A stretch of DNA of 38,053 nucleotides from Chloroflexota bacterium (GTDB lineage Bacteria > Chloroflexota > UBA6077): assembly GCA_021806765.1 (NCBI GenBank), contig JAJZQR010000012.1, positions 1-38,053 of the forward strand, read 5' to 3'. The translations under genes were made by a program, and so were the position numbers. Positions 23,186 to 31,356 of this stretch are shown here, piece by piece (the first letter of the stretch is position 1; each line of letters opens with the position of its first letter). The notes below the pieces were generated by a model. That model was not told the origin of the DNA, ran no database searches, and saw only the letters and a list, made by a program, of their open reading frames with translations.

Positions 23186-23859
23186 GGATTTCCTGGAGGA
23201 CGGAGTGGCTGAACTGGGTCCTGATCGCCGGCATGTTCCTGCTGACGGCCTTCACCTGGTCCTCGGCCCCCGACCGGTTTCCGGTCCACTGGAACTGGGC
23301 CGGGCAGATCGACGGCTACGGCAACAAGGGGCAGGTGCTCCTGGGCTACCCCATCGGGGCGCTGGGCCTCTACCTTCTGCTGCTGTTCCTTCCCCGCATA
23401 GACCCGGGCCGCGCCAACTACCAGCGCTTCTCCGGCGCCTACACGGTATTGCGGCTTGCCCTCACAGCGGCGGCTGCCACCATCTACGCCGCGACCCTGT
23501 TCTCGGGTCTCGGCTACCCGGTAGACACAACCAGGGTGGTCCTGTCGCTGGTCGGAGCCCTGCTGATGGTGCTGGGGAACTACATGGGGAAGCTGCGCCC
23601 CAACTGGTTCGTGGGCATCAGGACCCCCTGGACCCTTTCCAGCCGGGCATCTTGGACCAAGACCCACCGGATGGGGGGACGGCTCTTCATCGCCGTGGGC
23701 CTGGCCTTGATCATCGCCACTGCGCTTCAGTCTCAGTGGGCCTTCCTGGCATCGGCAACCCTGTTCGGGGTGAGCATTCTCTGGATCATCGTCTACTCCT
23801 ACCTGGTTTGGCGGACCGACCCCAACAGGGTGCCGCCGGCCGGATCGCAGCCGGGCTAA
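23182..23859 (+). CDS. sdpI: SdpI-family membrane immunity/signal protein
   Basis: This 225-residue membrane protein has about six hydrophobic helices. The N-terminal DUF1648 part has FPVHWNWAGQIDGYGNK; the SdpI part has GNYMGKLRPNWFVGIRTPWTL followed by SWTKTHRMGGRLF, the family signature. In B. subtilis SdpI gives immunity to the SdpC toxin and also senses it. Many bacteria have sdpRI without the toxin, and here too no toxin gene is seen, so the signal is unknown. GTG start, 4-base overlap with the repressor gene. Confidence 0.9.
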   Translation: MRISWRTEWLNWVLIAGMFLLTAFTWSSAPDRFPVHWNWAGQIDGYGNKGQVLLGYPIGALGLYLLLLFLPRIDPGRANYQRFSGAYTVLRLALTAAAATIYAATLFSGLGYPVDTTRVVLSLVGALLMVLGNYMGKLRPNWFVGIRTPWTLSSRASWTKTHRMGGRLFIAVGLALIIATALQSQWAFLASATLFGVSILWIIVYSYLVWRTDPNRVPPAGSQPG

Positions 23860-23955
23860 GCCATCCTCGGGCACTCAAGTTGCTTATTCTTCCTCGGCTT
23901 CATCATCGGCTGCCACGCCCGGCAACGCCCGCGGCACCATTAGGGAGGATCCAAA

Positions 23956-25092
23956 ATGCCCAAGAAGAAGGGTGGCCTCGAAGGGATAGTTGCCCTGAAC
24001 TCCTCCATCTGCGAGGTGGATGGTCTCCAGGGCCGGCTGTTCTACCGGGGCGTAGACATCAAGGAACTCGCTGCCCACTCCACCTACCCGGAGACTTCCT
24101 ACCTGCTCTGGTTCGGAGAGCTACCAACCCGCGCTCAGCTGGACGATCTGATGGAGCGGTTCTACTCCGAGCGGGAACTGCCCCAGGATATCCTCCGCAT
24201 GATCGTCGAGTTCATGCCGTCGTGGGACTCCATGGAGGCCCTCCGCACCGGCGTATCCGCCCTTTCGGGGAGAGATCCGGGAGGACTGGAGCACGTCCCC
24301 GAGGAGGATCAGAACAGGGCCATCTCTCTGACGGCGCGGGTGCCCAGCATCATCGCCGCCTACCATCGGGCTCGCCAGAAGCTGCCGCCGGTTCGGCCCA
24401 GCGGGGACCTGACCACCGCAGCCAACTTCCTGTACATGCTCACCGGGGATCGCCCCTCGGAGCAGAAGGCCCGGATCCTGGACATGGTTCTGATCGTCCA
24501 CGCCGACCACGAACTGAACGCCTCCACCTTCGCGGCCCGGGTCGCGGCCTCCACCCTGGCGGACATCTACGCCGCCGTCACCGCGGGCATCGGCACCCTG
24601 GACGGTCCCCTGCACGGCGGGGCCAACGAAGAGGTGATGGCGATGCTGCAGGAGATCGGTTCGCCCGATAAAGCCGAGAAGTACGTGCTGGACCGGCTGG
24701 CTCGGGGCAAGAAGGTGCCAGGGTTCGGCCACAGGGTCTACAAGACGGCCGACCCCAGGGCTACCATCCTCCGGCCCTTTGCCACTGAACTGGCCAGGGA
24801 AACCGGCCAGACCCGACTTCACGAAACTGCGCAGAAGATCGAAGAGGTCATGATGCGGGAGAAGGCGCTTAACGCCAACCTGGATTACGTCTCGGCCCAG
24901 GTGTACCACGGCCTCGGCATCCCCACCGACCTGATGACGCCCCTCTTCGCGATGAGCCGCACGGCAGGGTGGACCGCCCACATCCTCGAGCAGTACTCGG
25001 ACAACCGGCTGATCCGGCCCAGGGCTCAGTATGTGGGTCGCAAGAACGTGCCTTACGTCCCCATCGAGGAGCGACGGGCACAGGCCGCGTGA
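23956..25092 (+). CDS. Citrate synthase / 2-methylcitrate synthase
   Basis: This 378-residue enzyme is of the short bacterial (type I-like, 370-380 residue) class. The catalytic residues are present: H220 in GPLHGGANEEV, H259 in GFGHRVYK and D310 in NANLDYVSA. It condenses acetyl-CoA (or propionyl-CoA) with oxaloacetate. The MmgE/PrpD gene starts 49 bases later in the same direction, which raises the chance that it is a methylcitrate synthase. A sucA-sucB operon converges on this pair, which fits a citric acid cycle role instead. Substrate cannot be settled from sequence alone. GGGAGGAT at 23943-23950 supports the ATG. Confidence 0.92.
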   Translation: MPKKKGGLEGIVALNSSICEVDGLQGRLFYRGVDIKELAAHSTYPETSYLLWFGELPTRAQLDDLMERFYSERELPQDILRMIVEFMPSWDSMEALRTGVSALSGRDPGGLEHVPEEDQNRAISLTARVPSIIAAYHRARQKLPPVRPSGDLTTAANFLYMLTGDRPSEQKARILDMVLIVHADHELNASTFAARVAASTLADIYAAVTAGIGTLDGPLHGGANEEVMAMLQEIGSPDKAEKYVLDRLARGKKVPGFGHRVYKTADPRATILRPFATELARETGQTRLHETAQKIEEVMMREKALNANLDYVSAQVYHGLGIPTDLMTPLFAMSRTAGWTAHILEQYSDNRLIRPRAQYVGRKNVPYVPIEERRAQAA

Positions 25093-25141
25093 GGCCAGCG
25101 ACATTACTCGTGTCTCGCTGGCGACGAGACAGGGAGGGCTT

Positions 25142-26539
25142 ATGACCCATGCAGAACAGCTGGCAGCCTTCGTCCTTCGATCCCGATACGAGGATCTGTC
25201 GGAGGTAGCCTGCCGGCAGATCAAGATCCGGATCCTGGACGCCCTGGGCTGCGCCATCGGCGCCGTCGAGGGTGATCCGATCCGGCTTCTCAGGGCTCAG
25301 ATCGACGACTTCGGCGGAACTCCCCACTGCAGCATGATAGGCAAGCCGAAGAAGAGCGCGCCGGACCGGGCAGCCCTCTACAACAGCGCCCTGGTGCGCT
25401 ACCTGGACTTCAACGATTCCTACCTGGCCAAAGGGGAGACCTGCCACCCCAGCGACAACCTGGGGGCGGTGCTGGCAGCGTCCGAGTATGCCAGCTGCAG
25501 CGGCAAGGGTCTGATGACCGCCCTGGGGGTAGCCTACCAGGTCCAGTGCCGCCTCAGCGACGTGGCGCCCGTTCGGGCCAGGGGGTTCGACCACACCGTC
25601 CAGGGGGAATACGCCCTGGCCGCCGGCATCTCCAAAGCGCTGGGGCTAGGCCAGGAGCAGACCACCAACGCCATCGCGATCTGCGGGACGGCGTTCAACG
25701 CCCTGCGGGTGACCCGGACCGGCGCCCTCTCCCATTGGAAGGGTCTGGCCTACCCCAACACCGCCTTCGGATGCATCCACGCTACCTTCCTGGCCAAGCG
25801 GGGCATCACTGGCCCGCGAGAGGTCTTCGAGGGGAACAAGGGATTCATGGATGCGATCTCAGGCCCATTCCAGATCGACTGGTCTCGAGAGGATCTGGAC
25901 CGGGTGAACCGCACCATCCTGAAGAGGTACAACGCCGAGGTCCACTCCCAGTCGACCCTGGAGGGGGTCCTGGAGTTGCGGGAGGAACAGGGATTCCCGG
26001 CCGGTCAGGTGGACCGGGTCGAGATCGAGACCTTCGACGTGGCCTACAACATCATCGGGGGCGGAGAGGAGGGCGAAAAGATCACCATCCGAACCAAGGA
26101 GGAGGCCGACCACAGCCTTCCCTACATGGTGGCGGTGGCGATCCTGGACGGGCAGGTGATGCCGGAGCAGTACCGGCCGGAGAGGATCCGGAACCAGGAC
26201 GTGCAGGAGTTGCTGCGAAAGGTTACGGTGCGTCCTTCGGAGGAGTTGAGCCGCCGCTTCCCGGACGAGATGCCCTCTCGGATCACGGTGCAGCTGAAGG
26301 ATGGCCGGAAGCTGGAGATGGAGAAGAGGGACTACGAGGGCTTCTTCACCCGACCGATGCGGTGGGAGAACGCCGTTCGCAAGTTCGAGCGGTTGACGGC
26401 GCCCTACGCCGACGAGCGGCTCCAGCGCGACATCGCCGCAGCGGTAGCCGACCTGGAAGCGACCAGGATCGCCGACCTGGCGCAACTGCTCCGGCAGGTT
26501 CGGGTCCCAGGCGTCACGGCATCGAAGCAAGCAGCGTAG
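25142..26539 (+). CDS. MmgE/PrpD family protein (2-methylcitrate dehydratase-like)
   Basis: This 465-residue protein has the MmgE/PrpD pattern: RQIKIRILDALGCAIGA, then NSALVRYLDFNDSYLAKGET with CHPSDNLGAVLA, ALGVAYQVQCRLSD, THR-like ALSHWKGLAYP, and a C-terminal lid domain (HSLPYMVAVAILDGQV). Family members dehydrate methylcitrate or citrate, or decarboxylate aconitate, without an iron-sulfur cluster. ATG 25142 has GGGAGGG upstream; a longer frame to 25031 overlaps the synthase and is rejected. It probably shares a transcript with the synthase gene. The last codons lie in a short direct repeat. Confidence 0.9.
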   Translation: MTHAEQLAAFVLRSRYEDLSEVACRQIKIRILDALGCAIGAVEGDPIRLLRAQIDDFGGTPHCSMIGKPKKSAPDRAALYNSALVRYLDFNDSYLAKGETCHPSDNLGAVLAASEYASCSGKGLMTALGVAYQVQCRLSDVAPVRARGFDHTVQGEYALAAGISKALGLGQEQTTNAIAICGTAFNALRVTRTGALSHWKGLAYPNTAFGCIHATFLAKRGITGPREVFEGNKGFMDAISGPFQIDWSREDLDRVNRTILKRYNAEVHSQSTLEGVLELREEQGFPAGQVDRVEIETFDVAYNIIGGGEEGEKITIRTKEEADHSLPYMVAVAILDGQVMPEQYRPERIRNQDVQELLRKVTVRPSEELSRRFPDEMPSRITVQLKDGRKLEMEKRDYEGFFTRPMRWENAVRKFERLTAPYADERLQRDIAAAVADLEATRIADLAQLLRQVRVPGVTASKQAA

Positions 26540-26556
26540 GAAACAGCGTAGGAAAC
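26533..26556 (+). repeat. Direct repeat of a 12-base unit at the PrpD stop
   Basis: AGCGTAGGAAAC is present twice in tandem (26533-26544, 26545-26556) with a third, imperfect unit after it. The TAG of the PrpD gene lies within the first unit. Simple slippage would leave the protein end unchanged. Confidence 0.8.
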
Positions 26557-26600
26557 AGCGCAGAAACGTGGGGAGGGTGATAACGGCGAACAGGCCGTAG

Positions 26601-26691
26601 GCCCCCTTCCCCGACCCTTCCCCCATGAGAGGGGGAAGGGAGCGATTCTCCCCTTCCCCCCTCGTCGGGGAAGGGGTCAGGGGGAAGGGGG
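26601..26691. terminator. Nested GC-rich inverted repeats between convergent genes
   Basis: Hairpin 1 has arms 26615-26624 and 26631-26640 (CCCTTCCCCC/GGGGGAAGGG, 6-base loop). Hairpin 2 has arms 26650-26659 and 26667-26676 (CCCCTTCCCC/GGGGAAGGGG, 7-base loop). The outer parts 26601-26624 and 26667-26691 are also roughly complementary. It separates the ends of the PrpD gene and sucB and could stop both transcripts, though without T-runs. The form is like a small repeated element. Confidence 0.6.
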
Positions 26692-28014
26692 TTACCCCTC
26701 CAGCAGCAACCGCTCCGGGTCCTCGATCAGCTCCTTGAGCCGCACCAGGAACAGCACGGCCTCCCGGCCGTCCACCACACGGTGATCGTAGGACAGGGCC
26801 ACGTACATCATCGGCCGCACCACCACCTCGCCCTTCACCGCCACCGGGCGCTCGCTGATCTTGTGCATCCCCAGGATGCCCACCTGAGGAGGGTTCAGGA
26901 TCGGGGTGGACATCAGCGACCCGAAGACCCCCCCGTTAGTGATGGTGAAGGTGCCGCCCCGCAGATCCTCCAGGGTGAGGGTGTGGTCCCGGGCCTTCTG
27001 GACGTAGCTGTTGATGGCGGACTCGATCTGGGCGAAGGTGAGCTTGTCGGCGTCCCTCACCACCGGCACCACCAGCCCCTCGGGATCCGCCAGGGCGATG
27101 CCGATGTCGTAGTACTGCTTCAGCACCAACTCGTCGCCCTGAAGCTCCGAGTTCACCTGAGGGAAGCTCTTCAGGGCCCCCACAGAGGCCTTGACGAAGA
27201 AGGACATGTAGCCGAGGTCTACCCCCGTGGCCTCCTTGAAGGCTTCCCTGCGCCGGCGCCGCAGATCGACCACGGCGGTCATGTCGATCTCGTTGAAGGT
27301 GGTCAGCATGGCCGCCGTCTGCTGGGCCTCCACCAACCGGCGGGCGATGGTGAGCCGGCGGCGGGATAGCCTCTGCCGGACCTCGGGCCGTCCCTCGGGT
27401 TGGGGGGGCACACGGGGGGCTGCAGGCGCCGGCGCCCGAGGCGCCGGAACAGGCGCAGGCGGCGGGGCGGCCTCGGGCGCAGCGAGCGGAGCCGGTTGCG
27501 CCGCCTGGCGGGCGTGGGCCTCCACATCCTCCTTCATGATCCGTCCGCCCGGCCCCGTACCCTGAACCCTGGAGAGATCCACCTTCAGCTCGGCCGCCAG
27601 CCGCTGGGCCATGGGGGAGACGTGGGCCTTCTCGGCCTCCTGGGCCGCCTCGACCCGGGGGGCGACGGCTTCCCAGACCGCCGCCGCGGGTGGTGCGGGC
27701 GCCTCCGCCGGTTTGGGCATCGGAGCGGGCGCGGCCTCGGGAGGCTTCGCCGCTGGCGCGGGGCGAGCAGCCGGAACACCGGCTTCCACCACCGCCAGAA
27801 CGTCGCCGGGGTGCACCGTGTCCCCCTCCTTGTGCAGGATCCGGGACAGGACCCCGGCCTCCTCGGCCGCCACCTGGGCACTGACCTTCTCCGTCTCCAG
27901 CTCCACCACCGGCTCCCCGGCGGCCACGGCCTCCCCCTCGCCCTTCAGCCAGCGGCCCACGGTAGCCTCAAAGACCGATTCCCCCAGGGCTGGAACCACA
28001 ATTTCGGTCGGCAT
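26692..28014 (-). CDS. sucB: 2-oxoglutarate dehydrogenase E2 (dihydrolipoyl succinyltransferase)
   Basis: This 440-residue E2 transfers the succinyl group from E1 to CoA. The lipoyl domain (1-77) has K43 in [11 protein letters not shown] as the lipoylation site. After an Ala/Pro linker comes the E3-binding domain (about 133-170, [20 protein letters not shown]), then a second Ala/Pro linker, and the acyltransferase domain (about 212-440) ends with H411 and D415 in [12 protein letters not shown]. Domain order and length match SucB/OdhB. It starts 3 bases after the sucA stop, so both are in one operon. No lipoamide dehydrogenase gene is in the window. Confidence 0.94.
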   Translation of the reverse strand: MPTEIVVPALGESVFEATVGRWLKGEGEAVAAGEPVVELETEKVSAQVAAEEAGVLSRILHKEGDTVHPGDVLAVVEAGVPAARPAPAAKPPEAAPAPMPKPAEAPAPPAAAVWEAVAPRVEAAQEAEKAHVSPMAQRLAAELKVDLSRVQGTGPGGRIMKEDVEAHARQAAQPAPLAAPEAAPPPAPVPAPRAPAPAAPRVPPQPEGRPEVRQRLSRRRLTIARRLVEAQQTAAMLTTFNEIDMTAVVDLRRRRREAFKEATGVDLGYMSFFVKASVGALKSFPQVNSELQGDELVLKQYYDIGIALADPEGLVVPVVRDADKLTFAQIESAINSYVQKARDHTLTLEDLRGGTFTITNGGVFGSLMSTPILNPPQVGILGMHKISERPVAVKGEVVVRPMMYVALSYDHRVVDGREAVLFLVRLKELIEDPERLLLEG

Positions 28015-28017
28015 GGC

Positions 28018-30903
28018 TTACACCTCACCTCGTGCTGGCACTCGGCCCAGGAGAGCGTCTTCCACCACCCGTCGCTGCTCTCGAAGGTGCCACTCGTAGG
28101 AACCCTCGGCAGGACTGGCCCGGCGGGTCCTGCCCACGTACAGCAAAGGCAGCCTCTCCCCCAGCAGGTCGCGGAGACGGGGCGCCACGTAGGTCCAGGC
28201 CCCCATGTTGCGAGGTTCCTCCTGCACCCACACCACCTCTGCCAGCCCGGGATAGCTCTCCACCACCCTGCCGATCTCCTCAGCGGGGAAGGGATATAGC
28301 TCCTCCACCCTCACGATGGCCGCCCGGGCCATCTCCCGAGAAGCCTCCGGCGCCGAACGGGCCGCCATCAGGTCCACGTACACCTTCCCGCTGCACAGGA
28401 TCAAGCGACGGATGTCCTTCGGCTTGTCCCTCGCCTGCCGGTCGTCGATAACCGGGTGGAACCGCCCCTCGGCCAGATCCCCCAGCGGCGAGGCCGCCAG
28501 GGGGTGGCGCAGCAGGCTCTTGGGGGTGAGCAGCACCAGCGGTCGGGGATCCAGCTTCAGCAGCTTCGCCTGCCGCCGCAGGAGGTGGAAGTACTGGGCA
28601 GCAGTGGTGCAGTTGGCTATCCTCAGGTTGTCCTCCGCCGCCGACTGGAGGAACCGCTCCAGGCGGGCGCTGGAGTGGTCGGGCCCCTGCCCCTCGTAGC
28701 CATGGGGCAGCAGCAGCACCAGGGAGTCCAGCAGGCCCCACTTGGAGCGGGCGGAGGTGACGAAGGAGTCGATGATCACCTGCGCGGCGTTGACGAAGTC
28801 CCCGTACTGGGCCTCCCACAGCACCAGTGCCTCGGGGGCCTGGACACCGTAACCGAACTCGAAGCCCAGGGTAGCGTTCTCCGAGAGGGGGCTATCCCAA
28901 ACGTCGAAGGCCGCGCGACTCGCCGGAAGCTGCCTGAGAGGGCAGTAGATGGCGCCGGTTTCCGCGTCGTGGAGCAGCATGTGGCGCTGGCTGAAGGTGC
29001 CCCGAGAGCTGTCCTGGCCCGTCAGCCGGACGGGCGTCTCCTCCGACAGCAGGGAAGCGAAGGCCAGCGCCTCCGCGTGGGCCCAATCGATCCTGTTCTG
29101 CCCACCCTCCTGCCCGACCGCCAGAGCCGCCCGGCGCCGGTTGTAGACAGGCTCCAGCTTGGGGTGCAGGTGGAAGCCGGGCGGCAGGGCGAGCAACTGG
29201 TCGTTGAGTTCTCTCAGCCTATCTGCGGGCACCGCCGTCTCTACCTCGGCCGCCGCCCCGACATGGCCCAGCCCTCCGGTGGTGCCACCTGCCTCCAGAC
29301 CCGCCGGGTGCTCTTCTTCGGGGCCAGGTGGTGTCTCTCTTGGTAGCGAGCGGCGAACCTCCTGCAGCCGCTCGATGGCCTCTCTCAACAGCCCCTGGGC
29401 GTCCTCCACCGTCACCAGGCCCCGGCGCTCCATCTCCCTGGCCCACAGCTCCCGCACCGTCGGATGCTGGGCGATGATCCTGTACATGAGCGGCTGGGTG
29501 AAGGAGGGCTCGTCCCCCTCGTTGTGACCCAACCGCCGGTAGCCGATCAGGTCGATCAGGGCGTCCTTGTGGAACCGCTCCAGGTAGGCGTGGGCCAGCC
29601 GCACGGCCACGAGGCAGGCTTCGGGGTCGTCGGCGTTCACGTGGACCACCGGGACCTCGAACCCCTTGGCCAGATCGCTGGCGAAGAGGGTGGATCGCCC
29701 CATCTCGGGCGGGGTGGTGAACCCCAACTGGTTGTTCTCGATGATGTGGAGGGTGCCGCCCGACCGGTAGCCGGGGAGTCCGGAGAGATTCAGGGTCTCG
29801 GCGACGATCCCCTCCCCCACGAAGGCGGCCTCACCGTGAATCAACACCGCGAGGGCAGTAGCGTCGTCCACCACCGCAGCCCCCGGCCGGTCCCGAGTCT
29901 CGCTGGCGGCTCGGGTCATCCCCTCCACCACCGGGTCGATGAACTCCAGGTGGCTGGGGTTGGGCGCCATGGAGAGCCGCATCTCCCCTACCTGGCTTCC
30001 CCGAACGGTCTTTCCAGCGCCCAGGTGGTACTTCACGTCCCCCGTCCAACCCAGGTCGGCGCTCTCGCTGACCGGCAACTCGGGACGCACGTACGCGCCC
30101 CGGAACTCCGCCAGGATCTGCTCGTAGGGCTTGCCCAGCACGTGGGCCAGGACGTTCAGACGGCCCCGGTGGGCCATCCCCAGCATCACCGATCGGGTCC
30201 CGGCTACCCCGGCAGCGCCGATCAGCTCGTCCAGCATCGGCACCAGCATGTCCAGCCCTTCCAGGGAGAAGCGGGTCTGGGTGGGGAAGGCACTCTGCAG
30301 GAAGCGCTCGAACGCCTCCACCTGGGTCAGCCTCTCCAGAAGCCGGCGACCATCCATGGGGTCCCGTGGCGGGGCGTAGCGTCCCGACTCCACCGCCTGC
30401 ACCCACCAGTCGCGCTCCTCGGCGCTGGAGATGTGCTCGAACTCCAACCCCATGGTCCCCTGACAGACCCGCCGCAGGGCCCGCATAGCTTCCAGGGCGT
30501 TGGCAGCCCCTTCGGCCAGCGGCCCCCCCACCACCGATACCGGCAGGGCGGCAAGATCCTCCTCTCGCAGACCGTGGCTTTCGGGCAGCAGAGCCGTGTC
30601 GCCGGAGGGTTCCCTCCCTAGCGGGTCCAGGCGCGCGGCGTGGTGGCCGTACATTCGGATGGCAGTCGCCAGCCCCTTCGCGCCGCACAGCCGGCCTGCG
30701 TCGCCCGGAGGAACTGCAGCCGGTGGGACTTTGGCCACCTGCGGCACGGCAGTGGGGGGAGGGCCCCACCGGTCGAAGAGAGCCCGGCTCTCCGGATCCA
30801 CCGAGGCGGGATCGGTCCTGTAGCGCTCGTACAGCTCCTCCAGGTAGGCGAGGTTTGGCCCGGAGAACTCGGCCCAGCCGCTCTTTCCCGTGTTGCCGTC
30901 CAT
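28018..30903 (-). CDS. sucA: 2-oxoglutarate dehydrogenase E1
   Basis: This 961-residue thiamine diphosphate enzyme decarboxylates 2-oxoglutarate in the citric acid cycle. It shows the N-terminal E2-binding start (NLAYLEELYERYRTDPASVD), GMAHRGRLNVLAHVLGKPYE, the ThDP-binding segment IHGEAAFVGEGIVAETLNLS with IIENNQLGFTT, YASDLAKGFEVPVVHVNADD-like SDLAKGFEVPVVHV, and the transketolase-like C-terminal half (LLLPHGYEGQGPDHSSARLE). The metal-binding Asp of the family's HGDAAF motif is Glu358 here, while N390-N391 are kept. ATG 30903 has GGGAGGAG next to it. It is followed 3 bases later by sucB. Confidence 0.94.
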   Translation of the reverse strand: MDGNTGKSGWAEFSGPNLAYLEELYERYRTDPASVDPESRALFDRWGPPPTAVPQVAKVPPAAVPPGDAGRLCGAKGLATAIRMYGHHAARLDPLGREPSGDTALLPESHGLREEDLAALPVSVVGGPLAEGAANALEAMRALRRVCQGTMGLEFEHISSAEERDWWVQAVESGRYAPPRDPMDGRRLLERLTQVEAFERFLQSAFPTQTRFSLEGLDMLVPMLDELIGAAGVAGTRSVMLGMAHRGRLNVLAHVLGKPYEQILAEFRGAYVRPELPVSESADLGWTGDVKYHLGAGKTVRGSQVGEMRLSMAPNPSHLEFIDPVVEGMTRAASETRDRPGAAVVDDATALAVLIHGEAAFVGEGIVAETLNLSGLPGYRSGGTLHIIENNQLGFTTPPEMGRSTLFASDLAKGFEVPVVHVNADDPEACLVAVRLAHAYLERFHKDALIDLIGYRRLGHNEGDEPSFTQPLMYRIIAQHPTVRELWAREMERRGLVTVEDAQGLLREAIERLQEVRRSLPRETPPGPEEEHPAGLEAGGTTGGLGHVGAAAEVETAVPADRLRELNDQLLALPPGFHLHPKLEPVYNRRRAALAVGQEGGQNRIDWAHAEALAFASLLSEETPVRLTGQDSSRGTFSQRHMLLHDAETGAIYCPLRQLPASRAAFDVWDSPLSENATLGFEFGYGVQAPEALVLWEAQYGDFVNAAQVIIDSFVTSARSKWGLLDSLVLLLPHGYEGQGPDHSSARLERFLQSAAEDNLRIANCTTAAQYFHLLRRQAKLLKLDPRPLVLLTPKSLLRHPLAASPLGDLAEGRFHPVIDDRQARDKPKDIRRLILCSGKVYVDLMAARSAPEASREMARAAIVRVEELYPFPAEEIGRVVESYPGLAEVVWVQEEPRNMGAWTYVAPRLRDLLGERLPLLYVGRTRRASPAEGSYEWHLREQRRVVEDALLGRVPARGEV

Positions 30904-31107
30904 ACTCCTCCCACTCCGAAGGGATCGTATCGGTTACATTACAGCCCTACACAAGAGTCGACTGCTGCGGGAATAGCGGTAGAGATCGCTTCCTGGCAGG
31001 CAGGGGAATGCTAACTGCCCTTCTCGCAAGTCCGGTGCCACGACTTGCCGGGCGGGGCATGGTTCACAGGGAGAGTGACAGTCTAGTGAAGGCAGCCTCT
31101 CTAGATC

Positions 31108-31209
31108 GTCATGCCCGACCTGATCGGGCATCCAGGGGTCCACGTTGGCGTGTAGGAGTGACCTCACGAGGAGATGGGACATCTGGACCCCCGCTTTCGC
31201 GGGGGTGAC
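31108..31209. repeat. Composite inverted-repeat element (GTCATGCCCG type)
   Basis: The left hairpin is ATGCCCGA-N5-TCGGGCAT (31111-31131) and the right hairpin is ACCCCCGC-TTTC-GCGGGGGT (31187-31206). The outer ends GTCA...TCCAGG and CTGGA...TGAC are mutually complementary, so the whole forms a larger inverted repeat. This layout (GTCAT-CCCG... CGGG-TGAC) is that of a widespread non-coding repeat family in bacteria. Confidence 0.75.
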
Positions 31210-31260
31210 GTTGGCATCAGACTGTAACTCTATCTACCCGCCCTCGTGAACCATGCCTCG

Positions 31261-31269
31261 TGCTACAAT
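31261..31269 (+). promoter_or_regulatory. Extended -10 promoter for pabB-pabC
   Basis: TGcTACAAT matches the extended -10 with one mismatch. It lies 88 bases before the pabB ATG. There is no clear -35. Confidence 0.42.
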
Positions 31270-31356
31270 GCGCAGGCTGATTCCCATTTGCCACAGCATG
31301 TCCAGCCCCTGACCCCGTCGGGCACCCAGCCGTGGCTGACCGAGTGAGGGTCGACC

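Larger units (their letters stand above)
30904..31356. other. Divergent spacer between sucA and pabB
   Basis: About 450 bases without a supported gene. Near sucA, the minus strand has a weak promoter candidate (TTGTGT, 17 bases, GATACG) that gives a short leader. The middle holds the composite inverted repeat at 31108-31209, and the right end holds an extended -10 for pabB. Confidence 0.4.

Noticed and set aside
29464..30621. A 385-codon plus-strand frame inside sucA (and similar ones at 14813-16417, 24121-25257, 11526-12425)
   Set aside because: All lie opposite well-supported genes and have antisense-type composition. None has a recognisable domain or SD.
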